In this document: positions 52,093 through 64,000 of the stretch, piece after piece
How positions within the stretch are numbered: position 1 is the first letter of the stretch
Layout: each line of letters opens with the position of its first letter
Assembly (NCBI GenBank): GCA_013398955.1
Contig: VWPU01003199.1
Span: forward strand, 19,692 to 83,691
DNA: 64,000 nucleotides
Direction: 5' to 3'
From: Callaeas wilsoni
Lineage: Eukaryota; Chordata; Aves; Passeriformes; Callaeidae
Translations under genes and position numbers: made by a program
Notes under the pieces: model-generated
The model's input: only the letters and a program-made list of their open reading frames with translations
Databases searched by the model: none
Told to the model about the DNA's origin: nothing

Positions 52093-52250
52093 TGTGAGTC
52101 ACAGAACCACAGAATAATTAAGGCTGGAAAAGACCTCTGGAGATTGCCTAGGTTGATCCCACTGCTCAAAGCAGAGTCAGCTAAAACAGGTTACTCAGGA
52201 CTGTGCCCAGTCGGGTTTTGAGTATCTCCAAGGATGGATCACAAGGGATG
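52093..52250 (-). mobile_element. CR1 LINE fragment, 5'-truncated
   Basis: Reverse-complement CR1 3' end: TCACAGAACCACAGAATAAT, AAGACCTCTGGAGATTGCCT, CTGCTCAAAGCAGAGTCAGC, then GGGTTTTGAGTATCTCCAAG. The 3' terminus is at the low coordinate. Confidence 0.85.
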
Positions 52251-55200
52251 CTTTAAACCTAACATAATATCTCTTGCAACAGACAGACCTGCATATTTAA
52301 CCTCCAGGCAGATTAATTTTTATGTAACCAAGAGAGGATAGATACTCAAGTCCCAGCACACATCACCCTAAAAGGTAAAGTCAAGGGTGCCAAATGCAGC
52401 AAGTCACTTTTTCCCCTATATTCACGAAACTTGTAAGGTCCTCAGATTTCCTCCTTACCCTGAAACAAACTCAAGTGTTTACTCCCAGGCCTAACGGAAC
52501 ATTAAACAAAAGAAAGCTTAACCCATGAAGATAACACATGAAGCTTCTCTAGCAGATGGTATTGAAGCTGTGAATCCCATTTTACACTCTACTTCCTAAA
52601 CAAAGGCAACATCTAGTGCGAGGGTTTAACTAAACTGCCTCTTTTCTCCTTGAAAATAGTTCTTACTGGTCGAGTTCGGTGACATCTGAATTTGCAGTAA
52701 ACAAGCACTGGCAGAATCAAAAATAACATTTAAGAGAACCTCAAGAAGCGATTGAGTGTCGTGTTGATCCAGATGTTGACCCAGAACACGCGAGTTTCTT
52801 ACAAGCTGCAGCATGAAAGAGGTACCTAATAACATCAAAAAGGATATTCACCCCTAACAGCAAAAAAAATTAAGATCAAAAAATCCATGCTATGTTTTCC
52901 AAGGGCAGAGTGCAATTCCTGGCAGTGGGGCAACAAGGAGTAGCTATGCAGCTGGCAACTGAACCACAAGGTTTTAAATAGATAGTTCAAAGCCAAAGAT
53001 TACTCTCTTATCCTGTCTTGTCAGTGTTACAAGGCTGTGAGGAAAGATAATGATGTGCAGAGAAGAATCAAAAATGCATCACTTCAATTTTAAATTATCG
53101 GCCTTTGCCTCTACAAAACCACTTTTTGGATGACTTGCAATGTGTCAATATGAATTAAAACAGTAGTTGTCTGTAGGATGCAAAGACCCTGTTCAGTTTT
53201 GGTGTAATCAAGAGGATTTTGTTCTTGCAGGGTTGCCATTTGACTTTTGAAAGAACTCACTCAATAAAATAAGGTTCACATCTGGGATGAGAAGCTTTTT
53301 CTAGTCTCAGTTCACAGTAGCTACTTCTAGGTACTTAGGGAAAAAAGTGATTTTGCTAGAAAAAGTCGCTCATGGGGGAAAGCCAGGTTAAGAAACCAGC
53401 AGAGCAGGCTGACCCTACAGAGAGCAGATTTTTAAAAAAGCCTTGTTTAGTGGGAATTTATTACACATGTACATGTGAGACTGGAGAACCTCCAGCAGGT
53501 CAGCCCTCTTACACCCAGGGTCCTTCCTTCTTCATCCCCTAACAGGAGGGTCTGGCGACAGGATTTGAGAAGATTACCAGGTCAAAGCTGGAAGTGTGTT
53601 CCCGCCAGCAGTCTAAAAGTGAAGTTAATCACCTCAGCACTTAAAAAGGGGCAAGGCCTAGGAAAGACTGAGCCAGACTGCTTCCAGCAACTGGCCTGAA
53701 ACCAATCACGGGCCATGCAAATGCCAAGTCTGATCCTGTGGGCAAACAAGTCCTGAGCAACGGTTACTTGAGGTAACGGATGCTGAGTGATACAGAACAC
53801 ACTTCTTTACACTGTTCCACACACAACATTTCAGCAAGTCTCACTGGAACATCGAAGTTCTCCAGTCAAAGGTCTATACTAGAAAGAACTTTTGTTCAAA
53901 GAAAATAAGCAGTAATTTGTGTGTCTTCATTTAGAAAACAACTACCTCCACTCAAATCCTCTGGCAAACAGGGAAAAGTGGCACTAAGACTTTTCCAGGG
54001 AAAAAACTTCAGTCTAGACTCAGAAATGGCTTAGTCTAGACACAGATACCACAAGCCCTGAAAAAGTAAAAATTTTTCTGGTGTCCTCAGTGCACAGGAT
54101 CAGTGTCTCCCTTCTCACAGCAGGCAGCCCAGGTAGGGCTCCAAGGCTAAATTCAGCTACCACATTACTATACCCTGTCATGGTGCAGACTTGCTCAAAA
54201 ACTTAGGAATTTATGTTGAAACTGGAAGAAAATATCCCAGCCAACAACTTTTAGCCAAAACTTGAATCAACTCTTTAGCCTAAAGAGGTCAGTTAGCAAT
54301 TGTAGAAGTATTCACCGAGTTCCTTCTGCATTTCATACATATATACTCATCCTTCCCTTCACATGAAAAGGAAGGTCAGGGATTCTATTTTTAAAACAAG
54401 CTTGTTTTCATTTGAAGACAAAAATCTGCACATATGCAGTTTCAATATCAAGTATTCCAGATCTTATGGGAAGTTTTTTCTTTAGCGACCTGGCTCCTCA
54501 AGTAGCAAATCAAAAGCACATCCCAACGAGACATGCTAGGGCTCTGCAAATTATTACTAGAATCCTTAAAATTCAAGTCTTCAAAGTCCATTTCAAACAC
54601 CAACCCATGAATAAGGCTTTAAGGTTTTGGAAGGAATAGAAGTGCCTAATTTTAAAACTTGCTACCTTACCATTTTATATAAATTTACCATGCTAAGTTT
54701 ATATAATTATTTTGATGCATCCTTGAGCTTTCCAGTTCACTGTTTAAAGGAAGAAAAAGGAGAGTAGGTTTCTTTAGACTTAAAAGACCAAAAATTCACT
54801 TTTAAAATACATTAATTTTTAATTAAAAACACAAAAAAATTACTCCATATCTTGGTACCCCTTGTAATACTTTACAGATCATTATTATTTGAAATTTTGA
54901 GATAAAGCAACCAAAACTGTTTTAATTCCTTTAAGGTTTGAATCTGCCAAAAACAATGAGCAGGAAAAGCAACAGTTGTTTGGGTTTTTTTTTCCCCCTT
55001 TGTTTTTAGATGCTTCAGTGAAGAGGAAACCCTTTTAGAAAGAAGAGCTGTTCCCTGCAGTCCTACCTCTCCATTTCAAATTGCCAAGAACAGTGCAGGG
55101 AATAGTTTCTAGGATGGAGACAGAGAAACCTTCTTCCAAAAGTTTAAGGACACTCTTCTCAGACTATTTTGGTCACCAATAATTGCACTGGAATGACACT

Positions 55201-58200
55201 GGAGATTCCAAAGGGAAAGCTGTTATCCATCACTGGCAAGTCAGCTATGCTGAACTCTGTAAATATATCTCGGAAGAATCAAGTGTTAGACTTTTTCTAC
55301 ATTTATAGTACTGCAAGAACAGAACAAGGAATACCGTCTATTTAGGGTTTTTTTTGTCTTGGTATGTTTCCATTCTAAATTTCAAAATTTATTCCTATCA
55401 CTGAAGTGTACATTTCTTAAAACTGAGCACTTCTAAATGCAATCTCAGTCAAAAATGACCAAGAGAAAATTCAGTACCTATGTCCAAAGAAGTGCTAACA
55501 GACATTTCCACCTTGAGCAAGGCCAAAGACAACAAGCTTGTTCATCAAAACCAGTTCCTGAATTTTACAACTTTCTCTTCCAGTCCTGTGGTTTCACTGG
55601 GTTTATTAAATCGTATCAGCTGGTTTTATTAAGTACTTGATGATAATGCAGAAAGGAACAGCACTTTTGTGGTCGGAAACGCAGCCACACAACCTTCCTG
55701 CTAATGCATAAGTGGAGGCTGTAACAGCAGATGCAACCAGGATCTCCATACATATGGAGATACAGATTTATCTAGGGTATCTATTTCATGCTACCACTGA
55801 AAGGCATTTGTTTCCCTTCCCTCTGATTTTGGAAATGAGGTTCAACTGAAGACCATGCTGGGAACTCCCCTGCCTAACCAAACACAAGCAGCCTCTTGAG
55901 TCAGCTCAGAGATTTGACCTGACTCCCCACATGGCACAACTATCACGAGAGAAATGGAAGAGGAAAACAAACACGAGGTTTGTGGTGAGATGAGATCCAT
56001 CCCTTAGGCAGTTGTGGGATCTTCAGCTGTTTTATGCAAATAATGAAGATATCCATATCTTTATACCTTAGGGCAGAGGCTGTGAGAAGTGTAACAACCT
56101 CCCTGAGTTTTTAAAGTCAGTGAAAGTTTGGGGGAAAAAAATATTAAAAATCAGCAAGGTCTTGTCTGAAGAAAAGATTTATGTCAGTATTCAAAAAAAA
56201 AATCTGCAGTTTCAATCACCTCAGTATGATATGTCTGGGAAAACAAGTTCCTTTTTTTGTTTGACTTTTTTTTTAAAGTTGCATTACCACTAAGTTTAAC
56301 TACAAATTACATGAGCAAAGTCAAGAACCCAGTCTGCTTAACAGTCAAAGAAAGAATAAAAATTATTTGTCTGGATCTACCCATTAAATCTTCTGCATGC
56401 TTTAAGGACACACCTCTTTAAAAATGCAGACATATTTCATCTTGCTTACCCTTTTAAGAAAGGCTCCAATTGCTCTTTTAACATCCCCATATTTAACTTC
56501 ACTTTTAAAAACCTGTGGATTTATCACTGCCTTTTTCTTGCACTCATAGTAGCTGTACGCTAAGCAGAATTTTGTTCCAGGATCTTAATTGTCCTTTTTA
56601 GGGCAACAGCTAACTAGCTTTCAAAAAAAATTCTGGAGAAACAGCAATTAGAGCAGTCCAAAGGGCTGCCATCAGAAGCTGCGACAAAGCAGTACAGAAA
56701 AGCTCATCCCCGCATCGAGGCTGTTGTGGAACAGAGTCAAACTCAATGTTTGCTCTATTATCAACTTGGCACACTCGTGGGAAGTTGTGGAAGTCTGTTG
56801 TTCAAGTAATTTAAAATTAGACTACTTAAAAAAATAACAAGAGGAATAAGTCTTAGCTGTCTAGATTATGTCTCCTATAATTTTGCAGGAAGATTATACA
56901 AATAACCACAGATTTACTTTTGTGCAAGGGTAATAAGCTCGTGGGATGTAAATTACCATAATGTTTGATGCTTAAGGACAGAACATTTGAAGTGCAATAT
57001 TCTTCCCGCTCTCCCTGAGTGTTCTCAGAGCTCTTGGTCGGGTGCCTGACAAAATATATTTGTCTCACTGAGTTCCAGCACCTGAGACTTCTCAAGTGTC
57101 CCAAGACATTCCCTCTCAAGCCCTCTTCCACACAGCTACAGAGCAAGGCAAAAGAATCTCGATCCTGTTTCTTCTGGAATGCTGACACAGGGAACATCCA
57201 ATATCTGTGCTGAGTGACTGGCACGGTTCCTTGCACAAATTCCAGATGGAAAGGCAGAGGTAAGCACAGAAAAGAAAAGAAAAAAGGCAAGTATACAAAC
57301 AAGACATAATCACAGCACATCTGCAGTGGCAAACATTACATTGGGTGTATCGAAACTTGGAAAAGACCAACCTTTAGGCTCTGACACCTGCTCTATTTTA
57401 GGTGAGAGCCTCTAATTATCTAAGAATTCAGAGCAACACTTCACAAGCTTTCATACTTTATTTACACTAGAGAGCTTCTCTCAACAAAAGTAAAAGTTGT
57501 AAGCTACCAATATGGCTCTGAATCAAAAATATGGTCAAAAACCTAATTTCAATAAATTACTTTAATTCAGCTTGAAAACCTATCTGACTTACCATCTTCA
57601 GCTAGCGAGCTGCACAAAGAGCAGAGCTCCACAGCATGCCTACTCTCCTGGAGTATGTTTTGTTCAGGAGAATGTAAACCATCTGTGAAGTTCTGTCTTT
57701 CATGGGGTGAAGTTGTACCACAAAGCAGCTAAAGATATCACAATTATTATACGTTTGCAAGGAAGCAGCTAATTAGGCCTTGCCTAAGCAGGCAGAAAGC
57801 AACCACAGCTTAAATAACTACCATTTCTACAATGAGAAATGAGCCAAAATATACAGTTCTCCAGATTCTCTAAAAGGTTATGACGCAACTAGACAACCCA
57901 GCCTAGATCTTGCTTTTTCAAATCAGCAGGGATTTTCATGTAGCATCATCAAACCTGAGTTATGCAGGTGACAAGTGCACCCAAAGACCCAGAAGGGAGA
58001 CGTTTTAGAGGAAAAGGGAAGGCAAGTTTAGTTGGAAACAATCCAGAAAAGCACATACTGTCCTCACTATAAAATCTATTTGCTCTTCAAAGCAGCAAGA
58101 TGAAAGATTACTGAAAAAATGCTGGACAAGATAAAGCAACAATTAATTTCAATTAGTGCCATTCAGTTTGTGTTCAGTTTCAAGGCTTTAATCTCCACTT

Positions 58201-58360
58201 TTTTTCATGCCCACTTTTTGCCAGCTCGCCACCATTTTAAAGGAGAGCTACGACAGGCTCCACAAAACCTTCATCACGAGGAGGTTTATTTGATTGCAAC
58301 ACCAAATCTGTCCGTTTCCAAGCAATTCCCGAATTCTCAGCTGCGGCTGCCGTCACTTAC

Positions 58361-58530
58361 GTGGTGCAGCAAAGCAAGCTGCTCCTGCATTTTTGCTGCC
58401 TTACTTCACTGTTCCTCTAGAACAAGAGCACATATCCTGCTGGCTTCACCTCCTGCCTTTCAATTCTGCACTCCAGGGAAATCGATGCATTTCAATTATG
58501 CACACTGACGTCACCGCCCGCCATCCAGGC
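58361..58530 (-). promoter_or_regulatory. Candidate MICAL3 upstream promoter and first exon
   Basis: On the minus strand, in order: GGCGGGCGG (GC box), TGACGTCA (perfect CRE, 58506-58513), about 145 bases without a strong feature, then CAC|GTAAGT at 58361/58360, an excellent 5' splice donor. CpGs are concentrated here relative to flanking DNA. This is what a 5' non-coding exon feeding the acceptor at 37527 would look like, but nothing in the sequence proves transcription. Confidence 0.35.
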
Positions 58531-61500
58531 AGGACGCACGGAGTTCAGCTCATCCATTAAACCGTGCTCTCCTTGGCAGCGAGGGAAAGAGGTGCAGGTG
58601 GAAAGCAGGAATCCCATCTGTGTTTTGAAGGGCAAGGGTAAATCAGGTACTACAGCGGGCAACTGGAATAGCAGTGAGGCGCGAGACTGAGCTGAAATTC
58701 TTGGAGCACACACAGACACTTCAGCAAAAACTGGATACTATCACTTTTGTGTCCCCATCACACGTACACGGGGTGGTGGGCACACAGAACCCTGGTGATG
58801 TGGCAGCTGGTTTCTCTTCTCTCCCTAAAGTAGATGATTTTGTGTCAGAGCATACATTGATTTCAGTCAAAGAAAATATCCAGAACTGTCATAAACTTTT
58901 TAAAAAAGCATTTCTGACCACAATGTGGCAAGATGGGGCTAAAAAGGGAGAAGACAAAAAAGCAGTTTTGTTTGAGAGCTATTTTAAGCTCACATCTCCA
59001 GGCAGAACAGCTTTCAGCATTGCTATCCTCTGTACGAAGCTTCAGGGTCAGTTACTTTCATTTGTTGTTTCTTCCCTAAGGAATAACTAGGTTTGCATGA
59101 ATAGAGCTGTCTACCTTGTCTCAGACCATGCATGTGGGGGGAGGTGGAAAAAGACATGAGAAGGCTGGAAAAGACAACAAGAAAATTGCAGTGCAAACAC
59201 CATTTACAAATGCTGCACCACACTAAGACAATTTCCTCAGCTGCTCAGGCAAAGCATTACTTTAAACCCCATGCAATGGCTACAGAGGTGGAAAAAAGCC
59301 TGGTACCATCTCATCCTTCACACCAAGGGTAGGTGGAAGGGGAAGGATGCTCCTTGCAAAGCTTCTAAGAGGACAGAGGAAGCCTTTAGTTTTGCCCAGG
59401 AATTAAGTGCTTGGCTCTGGACTCCAGTAAAGGAAAGTCAGCCTCAATTTCACACCAGACCTCCGATGAACAAAATACACAAGCAAGAGCTAGGTGGGAC
59501 TCTGAAAACCCACTACAATCAAAAAAGTGGTAATTTGGTACACAAAAAAAGGGTGAGAGTCAAAAGGAACTCAAGGACTGCCTATTCTGACCATGAAAGC
59601 GCAGCTTTGCTGGGGCCTGGCCTTTACAGCAATGTAGGTTTCTATTTTTATCTGGACAGTGAAAATGTAGATGATGTAGTTAGAAGTTTCTCACCACTTT
59701 ACTGACTAGTTTTTCTTATTTGAAGTTCACGAAGGAATGTATAAACACTCCATTTATCAGCTGCACAAGCACGAGTGCTCAATGCCTGTGACTCCCTGTA
59801 TGCCTACTTCATTTCTTTAGATTATCATTGACACCCGTGTATTCCTTCGACTCCAAGTTTATTTGCGAGTACCATTTATGGTTGTTTTTCAGAAACCCAT
59901 GCCCTAAGAGCCTGACAGATTGCCAGTTGACTTCATCAGAAAACCTCTCGTGGCAACAGCTTTCTTCCACTGCTGACCAAGGCTGTGTTTGAACTGATGA
60001 CCCTAAACAGAAGCGCTTCACGTGTCGGCTATGCCTGTAACCCCAGAATACGGGGAATTCTTGAAATGGAACTTCTTCGACTGTGGCATCTGTTATTCCC
60101 CTAGAAAAGCAGAAGAGCTAGTAAATATGCTTTTACAGTCATCTTTAAGCCTCTAGAAGTTACTCTCCTTTCTTTGTCTTGACATGCCTTTCCTCCTCTT
60201 GAACATTCAGAATTTTCTATTATCCCAGCACATTTTAGAATACATTCTATAATCCCTTTGTTGATTGACAACTTCATTTAAGATTTTATCTTCACCCTCT
60301 TGAGATTACTTACATGGTCAAACTCTGCTATTCAAATAGCTCGTAAAGTGAGGATTGAACAATAAGGGGCAGGAGAAATGAATTTAGCATCAGACAGACA
60401 GAACAATTTTGGCTCCTAGGGTTGGGCAAGCCTTGGAAAAGACAAGACTTCTTGCCATCATACTGCAGATCACCTGCCAAATAGTAACAAAAACCCCCTA
60501 ACAACCAAAAAGACCACAAAAAACCCCCTCCACCCACTTTTAGATCCAGTTACCACCCCAAAATGCAAAGGAACAGGCAACACCACAGAGCTGATAGCCT
60601 CCACCCTTGCTACAGCAACAGAGGCTGCCAACCAGCGATTTATCAAGAATCCACAGCCACATGAGCTGGAAAACACTCCTCTCTTCAGACTCTTGACTAC
60701 TGCCCCAGCTCAGGTTAATACCAAAACCCCAGTTTGGTACATGCAGAACCTGTGACAAGCTTCACTACACTGAGAATGTGACTAAAAAGGTGCTGCTTCA
60801 ACACCTCATCAACTTAATACTGCTGTTAGGTCTAATATTAGAATACCGTAAGTCCATTAGTAGTAACTGCTTTCATTAGCCTTTAAATAGTTTTTCCATG
60901 GCAGTATCTCTGATTTCTCTCTCACAGTCTCCAAGCACTGGGGCACACAGCTGCCTTACTGTTTTCTGAGGATGGCACAGGGAGGAAGACTAAGGACAAT
61001 CAATAAAAACCAAATCAACAGCCCCAAAATCCAAAAGGTGCTGCCGGCATAACACTGAAGAGCACCCAAGTGTCAGAGAGTGTGCACTCTGCTGCTCTCC
61101 TGGCTCAGGTTATAGCCACAATATCTGGACACATGCAAACGCATACGGGAAAGCAAGTCTCTTCCTCGGGAGTACCACGCTCAATGACAGGGTTCCCAGA
61201 GGCTGCCACAAAAGCTTCCTCCTCTGTTGATGCACCTCAGATGCACAGAGATGGTAAACCTTGGCTGTTATTATGAGGGGAAACTACAATTACCTTCATT
61301 CTCCTCTATTAAAGCTCTTAAGATGAATTGTGTGGCACCAGCACCTTTTGAACCATTCTGGTTAAAAAGGGGCCTCTCCAAGCAGTGTTCACACATGGAC
61401 CTGCTCCCTCCAAAGCTGCTGTGCTGCAAACCTTGAATTCCTCCTCTCCACAGCTGATGTGCTCCCAGTCTTGACAGAACAAAACAAAATGAGGGAAACA

Positions 61501-62123
61501 CACAAGCCTTTCAAGTCTAATTTCTGAAGCCATTTAGACACTGAGAACAAAACTGTTTGATCAGCAAACAGGAAACGGCTTGGTCCTGAAAAGACTGAAG
61601 GGAGAAGGAAAACTCAGCACAAACATTTGTTTCACTACTGGTGCTCAAGGATCTAAAGATAACTAACACATGAGTATGTCTCAATATGTGGTACCTTACG
61701 TGCCCTCTTGACCAATTCCTGACCCAGAAAAAAAATGCCCTAAAGGGACAGAGAGGAAACTACATTAATATTTATGCTCTTTAAGAACAATAATATGTGT
61801 ATTGAAATACATAATATATAAACAGTTTACTAAAGGTCAGATTTTGAGTGTTCCATTGTCCAGCCAAAATTTTTTGTTTATAAACTATTACATGAATCAA
61901 TCTTTTAAAAAACCTGTCGGACTCCTGCTGAAACCAAGCAAAGTATTAGTCCTTGAAATCTCACACAAGCAGTAATTATTTTTAGACTAAAGGATACTAA
62001 GTGAAGGTTATGAGGCGAGCAATGTCATTTGCAAATAAGCTCTCTGAAGCAGGAAACATCTGAATTTGGGCCTCTTGCTGTTCAGAACAGGTTATCTAGC
62101 ATTTCTAGCCAAAGGCACATTTT

Positions 62124-62140
62124 ACACACACACACACACA
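62124..62140. repeat. Short (AC)n microsatellite
   Basis: Eight and a half uninterrupted AC units. Confidence 0.95.
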
Positions 62141-62397
62141 GGTGCTGGGTTCCAGAAACAAAACACAACTGCCGCTCTTGAGCACCTGTGATAGACACCA
62201 AGCCTCCAGGAGGTAAGGCAATGAGAGAAGACAGACCCCATTCCTACCCAATTTGAAGCTCAGTAACCGCTTGGGTACTTGGAGCAGAGAAAGGGAAAGG
62301 AGGCTACACCCAAAGTAGGAGGAAGCAAAAGGAGGGATGGCTTCTTTTCAACAACAGACAGCCACGATTTCAATTGATATAACATGACCATGGAGAT

Positions 62398-62417
62398 TGA
62401 CGTGAGCAATCACGTCA
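62398..62417. promoter_or_regulatory. Inverted pair of TGACGTGA (ATF6/UPRE-like) motifs
   Basis: TGACGTGA, a four-base spacer, then TCACGTCA: perfect 8-bp inverted arms. Each arm matches the UPRE/ATF6 core TGACGTG(G/A). Function is inferred from motif alone. Confidence 0.3.
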
Positions 62418-63540
62418 GCACAGAGCAGTGGGGCAGGAGGAAGGTGGAATCAAGTGGTTACACTGGACATTCCTACTCCTCTTCCATCAAACAGACGGCC
62501 GGGTGACCAGTGCCCTGCTTCCCATCACTAGTGGTACAAGTTAGGAGCAGTCAGAATATATATGGATGATGAGTGGCCCTGCTGTATTATGGACAATTTG
62601 AGATTCAAGGAATAAATGTTGTTCTTTCCCAGCCTCTCAATTAGATTGCAGCGGAGGAAAAAATACTGGCCTGCATACTTCACATTTTTGTGCCAGCAAG
62701 GAAGAACAGGTTAGTACAAGAGCCTCTGGAAAGTATCCTGTCAAAAGCTTCCCTGTACAGGTCATATTTCTAGGCTTGTTCTCTTATCCTTGACAAAAGC
62801 TGTTCCATAGAGATATGTTCATTTCACCAAAACAACTTTTTAGAAGTGTAAGGGAAATCTATGAATACTAGAACTACTTTTCATGGGTAAGTGGATTCCC
62901 ACCACCATTGCCCACCCATGTACATTTATTTTTCAGATTACGAAACACATGAGCCTTTGGGTACTTCATATTCAAAAGCAGTTATTTGTTTATTTCAAGT
63001 TCCAGGCTTTTTTACTATTGTTATTGTTCCCCACATATGCTCCTCATCCTGACTACTTAGAGGACTAAGTACCAAATGCAGCAGCATTTACAAGACTTGA
63101 GACCTTGCCAGATCAGAGTTCTTCATGCTTTATCACACCCTATGTCTCACATAAGTTTTTATGCAGGTTATAACCAGCTGCATTACTCTTTTAAACAACT
63201 GTTATTTAAGAAAAAAACATATTTGGGGCTGTGTCTCGAGAAAGGCATAACATTTGCAGCTGTTGTTCACTTGAGACAAACCTTCTTCTAGAGCTGAGGT
63301 CAGTACATGGGCACCTCGAAATTCCTGAAAGGAGGAGCTAAGCTGAAAGGCAACAGCTCTACCACATGACTTTAAGACACAGCTTCAGTCTCTTCCCATC
63401 AATCATGAGTATTTATGGCTCAGCATTTTCTTCGGTAGGGCATCTCCACATCATACTAGACAAGCTCTAGACAAAAGAACTGGAACCAAACTTTTTACTC
63501 TTACATATACTCTCAAACAACCAAAAGAGTAACTGCTTTT

Positions 63541-64000
63541 ACCCTCCATTCTAGAAAAGTCTGAAGCCATTCCCAAATTTCTGAACCATCTAAGTTAACA
63601 CACTTCGCTAGAAAAGACTTTGATTTTTTAAATCAATTTCTTCAACAAGAGAGTTGTCATGACTTACAAGTCTTTGTACCAGTGGTGGTTACCAAGCTCT
63701 GCAAGATGGAAAAAGTGTTAGAGTAATACTGTCTGAAAAATCATAGAATCATAGAATGGTTTGGGTTGGAAAGGATCTTGAAGATCACTTAGTTCCAGCC
63801 CCCCATCACAGGCAGGGACAACTTCCACTAGACCAGGTTGCTCCAAGTCCCATCCAACCTGGCCTTCTACACTTCCAGGGATGGTACATCCGCAGTTTCT
63901 CTGGGAAACCTGTTCCAGTGGCTCACCACCCTCACAGTAAAGATGTTTTTCTTTATATCTAACCTCCATTCTAGAAGAGTCTGAAGCCATTCCCAAATTT
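63541..64000. repeat. 40-bp direct repeat with copies 420 bp apart
   Basis: 63541-63580 and 63961-64000 match at 38 of 40 positions, both ending CTGAAGCCATTCCCAAATTT. The second copy is cut by the window edge, so the repeat may be longer. A CR1 fragment lies between them, overlapping the second copy. Confidence 0.85.
63738..64000 (-). mobile_element. CR1 LINE fragment running to the window edge
   Basis: Begins with AATCATAGAATCATAGAATG, the reverse complement of the CR1 terminal repeat. It continues with GGTTTGGGTTGGAAAGGATC, the CACTAGACCAGGTTGCTCC segment and CACCACCCTCACAGTAAAGA. The CR1 match is clear to about 63960 and probably continues; the last 40 bases also form a direct repeat with 63541-63580. 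Confidence 0.9.

Larger units (their letters stand above)
37527..64000 (-). other. MICAL3 5' intron and/or upstream DNA
   Basis: The splice acceptor at 37527 places this stretch in the first intron for at least part of its length; where transcription starts cannot be fixed. It contains CR1 fragments at 39236, 43742, 48290, 52093 and 63738, tandem duplications at 42215 and 47728, simple repeats, and a CpG-enriched candidate promoter/first exon near 58361-58530. GC-richer unexplained patches lie at about 40020-40450, 46500-47350 and 50880-51250. No protein-coding gene other than MICAL3 was recognised; open frames up to 159 codons look like chance. Confidence 0.6.

Noticed and set aside
56853..57332. 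159-codon minus-strand open frame
   Set aside because: Cysteine/phenylalanine-rich composition as expected of chance translation, no domain, no splice context and no CpG-rich promoter.
58674..59090. 138-codon plus-strand open frame next to the candidate promoter
   Set aside because: No recognisable family or domain, and alternative frames nearby are equally open.
59271..59705. 144-codon plus-strand open frame
   Set aside because: No recognisable family; composition and context look non-coding.
1..64000. Endogenous retrovirus, tRNA, rRNA or CRISPR sequences
   Set aside because: No paired LTRs, viral-type frames, tRNA promoter boxes in a foldable context, rRNA motifs or regularly spaced repeats were found by eye.

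Overview
This is a vertebrate nuclear window, most likely from a bird. Genes are sparse and split by introns, most intergenic and intronic DNA is AT-rich, and all six dispersed repeats I could place are CR1 LINE fragments, the dominant avian retroposon. I saw no SINE burst, bacterial-type operon, CRISPR array, rRNA gene or convincing tRNA gene.

The only gene I can support is MICAL3 on the minus strand. Sixteen coding exons were located by conserved protein sequence, splice sites and reading phase. They run from the start codon at 37414 to the first part of the LIM domain at 2286, giving 2425 coding bases (808 codons plus one base) that join without a frameshift. Residue numbers used here refer to that joined protein. 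In order, it holds the FAD-dependent actin monooxygenase domain (about residues 1-484), a calponin-homology domain (about 515-625), a basic stretch resembling a nuclear localisation signal (678-682), and the first zinc-binding half of the LIM domain (763-793). The rest of LIM, the acidic/proline-rich middle and the C-terminal Rab-binding coiled coil must lie beyond base 1.

Layout: 1-2285 is the intron after the LIM exon. A 16.5-kb intron (2473-18977) separates the CH/linker exons from the LIM exon and holds a CpG-enriched patch with an E2F-type site. Exons 15 to 3 lie at 18978-31655 with short introns of 0.5-1.3 kb. A 5.5-kb intron leads to the first coding exon (37151-37414), whose 5' UTR begins at a splice acceptor at 37526. 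Everything above 37527 is therefore first intron and/or upstream DNA; it contains five CR1 fragments, tandem repeats and a candidate promoter plus first exon near 58.4-58.6 kb.

I found no new multigene system. The most interesting points are local: a recent 120-bp tandem duplication that copies the 5' splice site of a monooxygenase exon, a GC-AG intron, candidate alternative promoters, and an inverted pair of ATF6/UPRE-like motifs.
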